64,000 nucleotides of DNA, from NCBI GenBank assembly GCA_913777665.1, contig CAJYTF010000015.1, positions 1-64,000 on the forward strand, read 5' to 3'. This DNA comes from an uncultured Myroides sp. Its GTDB lineage: Bacteria > Bacteroidota > Bacteroidia > Flavobacteriales > Flavobacteriaceae. A program made the translations under genes and the position numbers. Below the pieces are notes generated by a model that did not search any database, was not told the DNA's origin, and worked only from the letters and a program-made list of their open reading frames with translations. Shown here one piece after another: positions 24,803 through 33,138 of the stretch (positions are counted from its first letter, which is position 1; the number at the start of each line of letters is the position of its first letter).

Positions 24803-26404
24803 TGGCATAACCAATGTTTCGTTTAATTCCCAATTGGCTCTTATGTCAAATTCTTTTAAAAAGTTGATTACCTTTTCGGGTTGGCGTTTTTCCAGATAAC
24901 TTCCCGTGTCCCATTTCTTATTGCCGTTGGCATCTTCAATAATCCTAATAAAATATTTATCGGGTTCAATGGCTCGGAATTCTATCGAACTTTCTTCGGT
25001 TATATATAAGTAATCATACAGTTTTTCATCTTTGGTCAACAATTCAAAAATAATAGGATAGTTCACTGTTCCCGAAAGTGTAAACGAAATGTTTCCGTAA
25101 TCGGTTAATTTTCCGGTTTGGAAACGTTGAATCATCTCGGTTTTTAAAGTATTATCGTAAAAATCCGTCACACTGTTGGGTTTTAAAAACACGGTGTATT
25201 TTTCATCTTCTACCTTATCAAACAAAATTTTTACCAAATTGTTTAACGAATCGGTTTTAATAGTGAACGGAATTTGAAGCGAATCTTTCCCAATTACCTG
25301 GATTAAATCGTTAGAAATTGTTTTAAAAGGCGTATTTGTAGTAAACGAAATGGTATCTCTAAACTGAATCGATCCGCTTTTGGTAAATTTAACCTGTAAT
25401 GTATCAATTGGTTTTAAAGTTCGTTGATTTACAGTATGAATTTTCTCGTAATCTGGAGTTTTAAATTTAAACTGAAGCGAATCGTACTTATCCGTCGGAG
25501 TAAAAATATAAATAGAATCTTTTCCGGGAACTTTCTGAATGCGCGATGCAATTGATTTATTGTTTCCTAAAGCAGTTACTTTTAAATTTTTGGTGTCGCC
25601 TTCGTAAGCAGCCAACCATTTGTTTTGACTCACCATTGATGGTCGGTAAGCTGTTGTTTGTTTGGTTTCACTAAATAATTTTACATTAAAAACACTGTCT
25701 GTTGGTAAGGTGATTGGTGTTGGATGAAAACCTATTTTATCTGATTTTGGATCGAACTTATAATTACTGTTCTTTTCTTGCAAGGCAACTAGGTAATAAG
25801 TGCCGCTTTTCAAATTTTCCAGATCGGTAGTAGAAACGCTGTCTTTTGCACTTGCTACATACAAAGGTTTTTTCTTGTAAATGGTAGAATCGTTAAATCC
25901 TGCGGTTTCGTATAAAAGTAAATTTACCGTACCACTTGATTTTTTACTGTAAGCATCTTCAAAATTGGTGGTCAGTTTTAATGAATCGATGTAATCTCCC
26001 GTAGAAAAAACATATTTGTAGTTCGTGTACGGATTTCCCTCATTATTATCCTGAATACTTTCTCCAAAATTAAAACTGTACGTTGTATTTGCTTTAAGCG
26101 TATCAAAAATCTTGATTTTTATAAATTTACTTGGATAACCCATTGGTGTAATTTCAGGCTGCGTATCCATTGGTGGCGAAATAATCAGTTGCTGGTTTAC
26201 CTTGTTCAGCTTAACATATTCATCAAAATTTATCTGAATTGTTTTTTCGTTGAAATGTGTGCTGAAATTTTCTGGATTGGTCGATAAAATCACGGGTGCC
26301 AACGTATCTTTCAGTCCGCCAGTAATGGTTCCGCGTTTCGCACAATTGGTAAAAAGCACTAAAGTTAGTATCAAGAAAAAACTAAAATATCTTAAAAATC
26401 TCAT
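24800..26404 (-). CDS. Ig-like (SbsA-type) domain lipoprotein
   Basis: A 534-residue lipoprotein. The signal peptide ends in FTNC with Cys21 as the lipidated residue, and the start at 26404 (MRFLRYFSFF) is chosen over an upstream ATG for that reason. After the Cys comes an Ig-like Big_5/SbsA-type domain beginning DTLAPVILSTNPENFSTHF, followed by long beta-rich repeats and a C-terminal stretch (EPDKYFIRIIEDANGNKKWD) typical of Bacteroidota surface lipoproteins. It probably faces the periplasm or surface. Role unknown. It lies 46 nt downstream of comF on the same strand. Confidence 0.85.
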   Translation of the reverse strand: MRFLRYFSFFLILTLVLFTNCAKRGTITGGLKDTLAPVILSTNPENFSTHFNEKTIQINFDEYVKLNKVNQQLIISPPMDTQPEITPMGYPSKFIKIKIFDTLKANTTYSFNFGESIQDNNEGNPYTNYKYVFSTGDYIDSLKLTTNFEDAYSKKSSGTVNLLLYETAGFNDSTIYKKKPLYVASAKDSVSTTDLENLKSGTYYLVALQEKNSNYKFDPKSDKIGFHPTPITLPTDSVFNVKLFSETKQTTAYRPSMVSQNKWLAAYEGDTKNLKVTALGNNKSIASRIQKVPGKDSIYIFTPTDKYDSLQFKFKTPDYEKIHTVNQRTLKPIDTLQVKFTKSGSIQFRDTISFTTNTPFKTISNDLIQVIGKDSLQIPFTIKTDSLNNLVKILFDKVEDEKYTVFLKPNSVTDFYDNTLKTEMIQRFQTGKLTDYGNISFTLSGTVNYPIIFELLTKDEKLYDYLYITEESSIEFRAIEPDKYFIRIIEDANGNKKWDTGSYLEKRQPEKVINFLKEFDIRANWELNETLVMP

Positions 26405-26449
26405 CAACTTAAATTTACCTTGCAAAGTAACTATTTTTATTTGATTTTT

Positions 26450-27145
26450 TCAGCGTGTATATGCCATAGTTAATATGCTTATTTTGTTGGTTGAATTTTT
26501 TAAGATGCACTTACCTGCAATTTCTAAAGTAGATCCCGTAGTCATAACATCATCAATCAGCAAAATGTTTTTGTTTTGTAGATGTTGATATTTTTCGTTC
26601 ACAATGAACTCGGTTTTACTTTCGGCACGTTGCCACATGCTTTTCTTGGTCTGCGTTTTGGTTTTCGATGTTTTAATAAGATAATCTTTGTAAAACGGAA
26701 TATTCAGTTGCTTGCTTAATTCGTTCCCAAAACCATCTAACTGATTGTAGCCTCGTTTTTTCTCTTTCGATTGATGCAACGGGATACAAACAATAAAATC
26801 GACCCAGCTAAAAACAGCATGATTTTTTAAATGTTGTAAAGTAAGCGTAGCAAAAAACGTAGAAATCTGCTGCTGATTTTTATACTTAAGTTCATGGAGT
26901 AATTTTTGCACGACGCTTTCTTCAGAAAAATACAAAGTTGCCAAACAATGTTCTACCAACAGCTTTCCGTAAAAACGGCGTTTCATTTCGGTATCGCTGT
27001 TTATGGTTGGCGGAATAAAATCCAAACCAATCAAACAATTGCTGCACAGCATATCATTTCTCCCGTGCAAAACTTCATCGCAACCATAACAAAGGTGCGG
27101 ATAAAATAAATCAAAAACATCGATAATTGCCCACATTACCAACAA
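26450..27145 (-). CDS. comF: ComF-family phosphoribosyltransferase-like protein
   Basis: A 231-residue protein with an N-terminal zinc-finger (CYGCDEVLHGRNDMLCSNC) and a C-terminal PRTase domain whose PRPP loop is LLIDDVMTTGSTLE. The VPLHQSKEKKRGYNQLDGFG segment is also family-typical (here CIPLHQ). ComF/GntX proteins take part in DNA uptake and ComFC-type competence, though in many bacteria the role is unproven. ATG codons 1 and 4 are both possible starts. It is divergent from glyS. Confidence 0.9.
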   Translation of the reverse strand: MLVMWAIIDVFDLFYPHLCYGCDEVLHGRNDMLCSNCLIGLDFIPPTINSDTEMKRRFYGKLLVEHCLATLYFSEESVVQKLLHELKYKNQQQISTFFATLTLQHLKNHAVFSWVDFIVCIPLHQSKEKKRGYNQLDGFGNELSKQLNIPFYKDYLIKTSKTKTQTKKSMWQRAESKTEFIVNEKYQHLQNKNILLIDDVMTTGSTLEIAGKCILKNSTNKISILTMAYTR

Positions 27146-27245
27146 GTTTTATGTACCTTTGCGTTAATATACAATAAAAAAACAATATTGTTCAACTATT
27201 TGTTTTACAAATTTTAACAAACTGCAATTTTAGTATTTTTGCACT

Positions 27246-28790
27246 ATGGCAAAACAAGACGACATTTTTAAAAATGTAATTTCGCATGCAAAAGAGTATG
27301 GATATATTTTTCCATCGAGCGAAATTTACGATGGTTTAAGCGCTGTTTACGATTATGCGCAAAACGGAGTAGAATTAAAAAAGAATATTCGTGAGTACTG
27401 GTGGAAATCAATGGTACAAATGCACGAAAATATTGTGGGGATTGATGCGGCGATCTTTATGCATCCAACCACATGGAAGGCTTCGGGGCACGTTGATGCT
27501 TTTAACGATCCGTTAATTGACAATAAAGATTCTAAAAAAAGATATAGAGCCGATGTTTTGATCGAAGATTACTGCGAGAAATTATGGCAAAAAGCTCAAA
27601 AAGAAATCGAAAAAGCAAAAGGTCGTTTTGGAGATGCTTTTAACGAAGAAGAATTTATTACGACAAATCCGCGAGTTGTAGAATATCTTTCAAAAAAGAA
27701 GGAGATTTTAGAACGTATGGCATCTGGTTTAGATTCGGGCAATTTGGAAGATGTAAAAGCCTTGATCGAAGAATTGGGCATTGCCGATCCTGAAACTGGT
27801 TCAAAAAACTGGACCGATGTTCGTCAGTTCAATTTAATGTTCGGAACAAAATTAGGAGCATCTGCAGATACAGCGATGGATTTGTATTTACGACCAGAAA
27901 CCGCACAGGGAATTTTCGTAAACTTTTTAAACGTTCAAAAAACCGGACGTATGAAAATTCCGTTTGGAATTGCACAAACAGGTAAAGCATTTCGTAACGA
28001 AATTGTTGCACGTCAGTTTATTTTCCGTATGCGCGAGTTCGAACAAATGGAAATGCAGTTTTTCGTAAAACCGGGCGAAGAAATGACCTATTACGAATAT
28101 TGGAAAGAAACCCGTTTAAAATGGCATTTGTCGTTAGGTTTAGGGAAAGAAAATTATCGTTTTCACGACCATGAAAAGTTGGCGCATTATGCGAACGCAG
28201 CAGCAGATATTGAATTTAACTTCCCGTTCGGATTTAAAGAATTAGAAGGAATTCACTCGCGTACCGATTTCGATTTAAAAGCGCACGAACAACATTCAGG
28301 TAAAAAGTTGCAGTTTTTCGATAACGAAACAAATTCATCTTATGTGCCGTATGTTGTAGAAACATCGGTAGGATTGGATCGTATGTTTTTATCGGTTTTC
28401 TCAAAAGCATTGCAAGAAGAAACTTTGGAAGACGGATCAACACGTACCGTTTTAAAATTACCAAGTGTTTTAGCGCCAACAAAAGCAGCTGTTTTGCCGT
28501 TAATCAAAAGAGACGGATTGCCAGAAGTTGCCCGCGAAATCATAGAAGAGTTAAAATGGGATTTCAACGTAGCTTACGACGAAAAAGATGCAGTTGGTCG
28601 CCGTTACCGCCGTCAAGATGCATTGGGAACACCATTTTGTATCACGGTTGATCACCAAACATTAGAAGATAAAACCGTAACCATTCGCCACCGCGACACC
28701 ATGCAGCAAGATCGTGTTTCTATTGCCGAATTAAGAAACATTATTAATGAAGAAGTTTCTATGCGCAACTGGTTACAGAAAATGAAATAG
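27246..28790 (+). CDS. glyS: Glycine--tRNA ligase
   Basis: A 514-residue homodimeric class II glycyl-tRNA synthetase of the eukaryote/archaea-like type, distinct from the alpha2beta2 GlyQS enzyme. Class II motifs are seen in LRPETAQGIFVNF, FRNEIVARQFIFRMREFEQMEMQFF and VETSVGLDRMFL. The C-terminal anticodon-binding domain includes RRYRRQDALGTPFCIT. Two -7-like boxes lie upstream: TACCTTTG at 27154-27161 (leader about 80 nt) and TATTTTTG at 27234-27241, which is only 4 nt before the ATG and would imply a nearly leaderless mRNA. Confidence 0.97.
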   Translation: MAKQDDIFKNVISHAKEYGYIFPSSEIYDGLSAVYDYAQNGVELKKNIREYWWKSMVQMHENIVGIDAAIFMHPTTWKASGHVDAFNDPLIDNKDSKKRYRADVLIEDYCEKLWQKAQKEIEKAKGRFGDAFNEEEFITTNPRVVEYLSKKKEILERMASGLDSGNLEDVKALIEELGIADPETGSKNWTDVRQFNLMFGTKLGASADTAMDLYLRPETAQGIFVNFLNVQKTGRMKIPFGIAQTGKAFRNEIVARQFIFRMREFEQMEMQFFVKPGEEMTYYEYWKETRLKWHLSLGLGKENYRFHDHEKLAHYANAAADIEFNFPFGFKELEGIHSRTDFDLKAHEQHSGKKLQFFDNETNSSYVPYVVETSVGLDRMFLSVFSKALQEETLEDGSTRTVLKLPSVLAPTKAAVLPLIKRDGLPEVAREIIEELKWDFNVAYDEKDAVGRRYRRQDALGTPFCITVDHQTLEDKTVTIRHRDTMQQDRVSIAELRNIINEEVSMRNWLQKMK

Positions 28791-28810
28791 TATAAAATAT
28801 TGAATGTTAA

Positions 28811-28840
28811 AAGGTTGAACGAAAGTTCAACCTTTTTTTA
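28811..28840 (+). terminator. glyS terminator
   Basis: AAGGTTGAAC and GTTCAACCTT pair around a GAAA tetraloop and run into a T-run. Confidence 0.92.
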
Positions 28841-28866
28841 TTATATTTGAATAAAAACTATCATTT

Positions 28867-29550
28867 ATGAAAAAAGTATTGTTAATTATAATGTTTTGTA
28901 GTTTAATTACCAGCTGCGAAGATCCGGATCCGCTTCCAAGTGGTATTGCTACAAATGTATCAGGTAAATTTACCGATTTTCACAAGTATCCAATTATAAG
29001 GGCTAAAGTTAAGATAGGTGAGTACCGTTTTGAGCGTAATTATACTAACGGTGGTGTTGATGTTTTTCAACGTTGGATTGATTCTACTTACACTGATTCC
29101 GAAGGTAAATACAAATTACCCTTTACAACCACAGGAAATGGAACTTCTTATAAATTGGTTTATGAAAACCCTGAGCCTCATGAAGAACAAACATACATGG
29201 GATTTCAAGGAGGTGGACGCGTAAATATAGATCCGCTTGGTAAAGATTTTGTATATAATTCTGATAATTTCTATAACTTATATTCTTGTGATGTATATCT
29301 TGATTTAACAGAAGTAACAGATTTTCCAATTTACGTAGATCATTTATATACTGCTCACGATTATTTAATCAAAATTCCAGATGTTGATACTTATAAACTG
29401 CGTATATATATTGTGAAAAATTGGTTTTCAAAGTCTGATTTAAAATTATATAATACTATTGGTAGGTTTAATTATAAATTAGAAAGTACAGATGAAAACG
29501 AATTAACAGAAATCCATTTAACGCTTTCAGATTCAGATTTTATAAAATAA
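28867..29550 (+). CDS. Lipoprotein of unknown function
   Basis: A 227-residue lipoprotein with lipobox LITSC (Cys17). The following SGKFTDFHKYPIIRAKVKIGEY and TDSEGKYKLPFTTTGNGTSY suggest a single carboxypeptidase-regulatory-like beta sandwich (about residues 30-95), as in many Bacteroidota surface lipoproteins. The rest is beta-rich with no known motif. The downstream T9SS gene starts 22 nt after its stop, so they may form an operon. Confidence 0.75.
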   Translation: MKKVLLIIMFCSLITSCEDPDPLPSGIATNVSGKFTDFHKYPIIRAKVKIGEYRFERNYTNGGVDVFQRWIDSTYTDSEGKYKLPFTTTGNGTSYKLVYENPEPHEEQTYMGFQGGGRVNIDPLGKDFVYNSDNFYNLYSCDVYLDLTEVTDFPIYVDHLYTAHDYLIKIPDVDTYKLRIYIVKNWFSKSDLKLYNTIGRFNYKLESTDENELTEIHLTLSDSDFIK

Positions 29551-29572
29551 GTAAACAGTCAAGAAATATACC

Positions 29573-30328
29573 ATGATAAAAAAGTTACTTTATCCTTTAA
29601 TTTTAAGTGTTGCGATGTCTTTTAATAGTGTCGCACAAACTCAGCAGGTTGAATTAATGAACAATGAATGGTACGTTCACAAAGTGGTGTTAAGTGGTGT
29701 TGAACATTTAGCACCTATAAATCAAGAACGTGCAAATTGGCAAGTTAATACTAGTGAGTTTTTGTTCAATGCAGGCGCTATTTATCTGTATTTTTGTACA
29801 AGTTGCACTTTGCAGGGTATTAATTTCCTACCTAACAATGAATTTAATGTTGATGATATGGTTTGTTTGGCAATGAATGATTGTAACAGCCAATTGGGTA
29901 ATGGTAATACAGATTTTTTGGGTAAGTATTACGATGTTTTTCAGGTAAATCAACCCGGTACAGTTTTTCAGTATGAAGTCACCAATGTAGGTTCATCAAC
30001 CAAACAATTAAAAATAACGAATGCAAATGGAGATGAAGCATACTTTTACAGTTCAAAACTTTCTGTAACAACGAAAGAGTTTAGTAAAGTAACACTGTTT
30101 CCAAATCCGGTTGAAAGCAGTTTGAACATTAATTTAGAATCAGTTCCCGAAATGAACTGTAAATTTATCTTTTACGATATATCTGGAAAACAGGTTAAAG
30201 CAGTAGAACATTTATCGGCAAAAACAATTTCAATCGATACAAATGATTTACAAAACGGAGTTTATATCTTAACGATTTTAAATGATAAAGGAATAGTTCA
30301 AAAAACAGAAAAGATAATCAAGAAATAA
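29573..30328 (+). CDS. Secreted protein with T9SS type A sorting domain
   Basis: A 251-residue protein with a signal peptide (MIKKLLYPLILSVAMSFNSVAQ) and a C-terminal type IX secretion sorting domain of about 75 residues, starting at FPNPVESSLNINLES, followed by YDISGKQV and NGVYILTILND and ending TEKIIKK. The central 120 residues hold CTSCTLQ and other Cys but no domain I recognise. The protein should cross the outer membrane by T9SS and be attached or released. It is followed by a bidirectional terminator. Confidence 0.88.
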   Translation: MIKKLLYPLILSVAMSFNSVAQTQQVELMNNEWYVHKVVLSGVEHLAPINQERANWQVNTSEFLFNAGAIYLYFCTSCTLQGINFLPNNEFNVDDMVCLAMNDCNSQLGNGNTDFLGKYYDVFQVNQPGTVFQYEVTNVGSSTKQLKITNANGDEAYFYSSKLSVTTKEFSKVTLFPNPVESSLNINLESVPEMNCKFIFYDISGKQVKAVEHLSAKTISIDTNDLQNGVYILTILNDKGIVQKTEKIIKK

Positions 30329-30354
30329 AAAATCGCCCTAAAGGCGATTTTTTA
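30327..30354. terminator. Bidirectional terminator
   Basis: AAAAATCGCC and GGCGATTTTT pair around CTAAA with T-runs on both strands. It lies between convergent genes and ends both the T9SS gene and the universal stress gene. Confidence 0.92.
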
Positions 30355-30356
30355 TG

Positions 30357-31181
30357 CTATAACTTAAAAGTAATAATAGATCTTGGCGAATGGTTCATTA
30401 AATCTTCGCTGATGCTGCCGTTCAATAATCGGGCAAAGCCTTTTCTGCCGTGTGTTCCCATTGCAATTAAATCGGCGTTCACGCGTTCTGCAAAATTTAA
30501 AATACCTTTTTCAATATCTAAATCGTTGTAGATAGAAAATTCGTAATCATCTAAATTAAATTGTCTTAAAAATGCGTGTGCTAATTCTTCGGCAACGTGC
30601 GTTGGCTTAAAATTGTTCGGCGTATTCACCATCAAAAAGTGCGGAGTAGAACCGTTTAACTTTAAGAAATCAACAATTTTTTGGAAACCTTGTGCGGTTT
30701 CTTCTGTAAAATCATTTGCAAAAACAACTTTATCAAAATTTACTTCGGTTTCATCGCCTTTAATCGCCAACACCGGAATGTTCGATGTACGGATTACTTT
30801 TTCGGTGTTCGATCCTATAAACAATTCTTTAAAACCGCTGGCACCATGCGATCCCATTACAATTAAATCGATATTGTTGGCTTTTGCCACTTCGGTAACC
30901 TCGTCAAACGTACGTCCTAACTTTAAAATTTGCGAAACATTTAAGCCGCTTAGTTCTTCAGACAACGATGTTTGCGTTAGTTTAGCTTCGGCATGTTCCT
31001 TAAAAAACATAATTTCAGGTACATCGTATCCAGGCTGAATCATGTCCATAGCTTCATGCGGCAAATCAATTATATGTAATAAAATAATTTCAGCGCTCGA
31101 TTTTCTTGCGATACCAGCAGCAGCTTTTAAGGCAATGTTTGCTTGTTCAGAGAAATCAGTAGGTACTAAAATCTTTTTCAT
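30357..31181 (-). CDS. Universal stress protein, tandem domains
   Basis: A 274-residue protein of two UspA domains. Domain 1 covers about residues 1-140 (KKILVPTDFSEQANIALKAA; nucleotide-binding motif GSHGASGFKELFIGSNTEKV) and domain 2 covers the rest (MGTHGRKGFARLLNGSISED). UspA proteins bind ATP and help survival in growth arrest. The G-2x-G-9x-G motif is intact in domain 1, so ATP binding is likely. The gene is alone on the minus strand, divergent from rimP. Confidence 0.93.
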   Translation of the reverse strand: MKKILVPTDFSEQANIALKAAAGIARKSSAEIILLHIIDLPHEAMDMIQPGYDVPEIMFFKEHAEAKLTQTSLSEELSGLNVSQILKLGRTFDEVTEVAKANNIDLIVMGSHGASGFKELFIGSNTEKVIRTSNIPVLAIKGDETEVNFDKVVFANDFTEETAQGFQKIVDFLKLNGSTPHFLMVNTPNNFKPTHVAEELAHAFLRQFNLDDYEFSIYNDLDIEKGILNFAERVNADLIAMGTHGRKGFARLLNGSISEDLMNHSPRSIITFKL

Positions 31182-31283
31182 CTTGTATAGTTTATTAGGT
31201 TAGTAAATGTTTGTGTTAATTTTATAAATATACTTATAATATTCATAAATAACCAAAAAAATCAATTACTTAAATAAAATTTG

Positions 31284-31291
31284 TATATTTG
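31284..31291 (+). promoter_or_regulatory. Probable -7 element of rimP-nusA-infB
   Basis: TATATTTG matches TAnnTTTG. A TTA rather than TTG lies at the expected upstream distance. Transcription would start near 31298, making a leader of about 60 nt that contains the hairpin at 31321-31348. Confidence 0.5.
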
Positions 31292-31320
31292 CAAAGTTAT
31301 TTATTGTTAAACTAAATAAT

Positions 31321-31348
31321 GAGGGGACATAATTGTCCCCTCTTTTTA
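31321..31348 (+). promoter_or_regulatory. Terminator-like hairpin (candidate attenuator) in the rimP leader
   Basis: GAGGGGACA and TGTCCCCTC form a perfect 9-bp stem with a TAAT loop, followed by TTTTT. It has the full form of an intrinsic terminator yet lies just 8 nt before the rimP ATG and downstream of the probable promoter. It could attenuate the operon. The structure is seen; the regulation is inferred. Confidence 0.6.
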
Positions 31349-31356
31349 TACAAAAG

Positions 31357-31824
31357 ATGGATTTTAAAAGTAAAGTTAAAGATTTATTAGAAGAAGGTTT
31401 GGCAGAACATCCGGAGCTTTTTTTGATAGATTTTTCTATTTCGGCAGATTATAAAATTTCTGTGGTTATTGATGGCGATAATGGTGTGAATTTGCAGGAT
31501 TGTATCGATGTAAGTCGCAGTATAGAGCATAATTTAGACCGCGAAGAGCAAGATTTTTCGTTAGAAGTAGCTTCGGCAGGGGCAACAGCGCCTTTAAAAT
31601 TTCCACGCCAGTATAGAAAGAACATTGGTAGAACTATAGAGGTTACAACCGATGACGACAATAAAATAGAAGCCAAGTTGATTGATGCCAACGAAGAAGC
31701 TATAAAATTAGAATGGAAAGCACGCGAGCCTAAAAAAATAGGCAAAGGCAAAGAAACCGTTGTTAAAAACGCTGAAATTCCGTACATTAGCATCAAAAAA
31801 GCAGTAGTAGTTATATCATTTTAA
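31357..31824 (+). CDS. rimP: Ribosome maturation factor RimP
   Basis: Assists assembly of the 30S subunit. The 155-residue protein has the N-terminal alpha-beta domain ([20 protein letters not shown], with [17 protein letters not shown] segment [16 protein letters not shown]) and a C-terminal SH3-like domain. The ATG at 31357 (MDFKSKVK) is chosen because a longer TTG-started frame would run through the leader hairpin. It is first in the conserved rimP-nusA-infB operon. Confidence 0.95.
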   Translation: MDFKSKVKDLLEEGLAEHPELFLIDFSISADYKISVVIDGDNGVNLQDCIDVSRSIEHNLDREEQDFSLEVASAGATAPLKFPRQYRKNIGRTIEVTTDDDNKIEAKLIDANEEAIKLEWKAREPKKIGKGKETVVKNAEIPYISIKKAVVVISF

Positions 31825-31842
31825 AAAAATACAGATAATTTC

Positions 31843-33087
31843 ATGGATAATATTGCATTAATTGATTCGTTCTCTGAATTTAAAGATTTTAAACATATTG
31901 ACAGAGTTACCCTTATGGCAATTTTAGAAGATGTTTTTAGAAATGCATTGAAAAAAAGATTTGGGTCAGACGATAATTTCGACATCATCATTAATCCTGA
32001 TAAAGGAGATATGGAGATTTGGAGAAACAGAATCGTTGTTGCCGATGGTGAGGTAGAAGACGAAAATTCTGAAATATCATTAAAAGAAGCACAAAAAATT
32101 GAACCGGATTTTGAAGTAGGCGAAGAAGTTTCTGAAGAAGTTAAATTGTTCCAATTAGGTCGTCGTGCCATTTTAGCATTGCGTCAAAACCTAATTACAA
32201 AAATTCAAGAGCACGACAGTACCAATCTTTACAAGCAGTTTAAAGATATGGTGAACGAAGTGTATGCTGCCGAAGTTAGCCACGTGCGCCCGAAAGCAGT
32301 TATATTGATCGACGAAAACAATAAAGAAATCATTTTGCCTAAAGAGAAACAAATCCCATCAGATTATTTCAAAAAAGGCGAAACGGTTAAAGGAATTATC
32401 GAAAGTGTTGAATTGAAAGGCAACAAGCCGCAAATCATCATGAGCAGAACATCGGAATTGTTCTTAGAGAAATTATTCGAACAAGAAATTCCGGAAATCG
32501 CAGACGGTATCATTACCATTCACAAAGTAGTGCGTATTCCTGGCGAAAAAGCAAAAGTAGCTGTTGACAGTTACAACGAAAATATCGATGCGGTTGGTGC
32601 CTGTGTAGGTGTAAAAGGATCTCGTATTCACGGAATTGTTCGCGAATTAGGAAACGAAAACATCGACGTGATCAGCTACACAAACAATGCAGAATTATAC
32701 ATTCAACGTGCGTTAAGCCCGGCAAGAATAAACAATATATCAATAAACGAAACAACAAAGCGTGCAAATGTTTTGTTAGATATCAGCGAAGTTTCAAAAG
32801 CAATTGGTAAAGGTGGTCAAAACATTAAATTGGCAAGCCTACTAACTGGTTACGAAATAGATGTGATAAGAGAAGGAACACAGGTTTTAGAAGAAGACGA
32901 CGTTGAGTTGCGCGAGTTCTCAGATGAAATCGATGCGTGGGTAATCGATGAATTTGTAAAAATTGGTTTAGATACTGCAAAAAGCGTATTAAAACACAGT
33001 GTAAGCGAATTGGTTCGAAGAACAGATTTAGAAGAAGAAACGGTAGAAGATGTTTTAAACATTTTAAATGCTGAATTTGAAGACTAA
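31843..33087 (+). CDS. nusA: Transcription termination/antitermination factor NusA
   Basis: RNA-polymerase-associated factor for pausing, termination and antitermination. The 414-residue protein has an N-terminal polymerase-binding domain, an S1 domain (about residues 130-200, from LPKEKQIPSDYFKKGETVKG) and two KH domains (VGACVGVKGSRIHGIV and ISKAIGKGGQNIKLAS; here EVSKAIGKGG). It lacks the C-terminal acidic repeats of E. coli NusA, as is usual in Bacteroidota. It starts 18 nt after rimP. In E. coli the homologous operon is regulated by NusA itself. Confidence 0.96.
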   Translation: MDNIALIDSFSEFKDFKHIDRVTLMAILEDVFRNALKKRFGSDDNFDIIINPDKGDMEIWRNRIVVADGEVEDENSEISLKEAQKIEPDFEVGEEVSEEVKLFQLGRRAILALRQNLITKIQEHDSTNLYKQFKDMVNEVYAAEVSHVRPKAVILIDENNKEIILPKEKQIPSDYFKKGETVKGIIESVELKGNKPQIIMSRTSELFLEKLFEQEIPEIADGIITIHKVVRIPGEKAKVAVDSYNENIDAVGACVGVKGSRIHGIVRELGNENIDVISYTNNAELYIQRALSPARINNISINETTKRANVLLDISEVSKAIGKGGQNIKLASLLTGYEIDVIREGTQVLEEDDVELREFSDEIDAWVIDEFVKIGLDTAKSVLKHSVSELVRRTDLEEETVEDVLNILNAEFED

Positions 33088-33138
33088 TTAAACACTACAA
33101 CAACAACACAACGCACAAAAATATACTAAAAGGATCGT

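Noticed and set aside
31333..31356. TTG start extending RimP by eight residues
   Set aside because: It begins inside the leader hairpin and adds an unconserved MSPLFIQK. ATG 31357 is standard.
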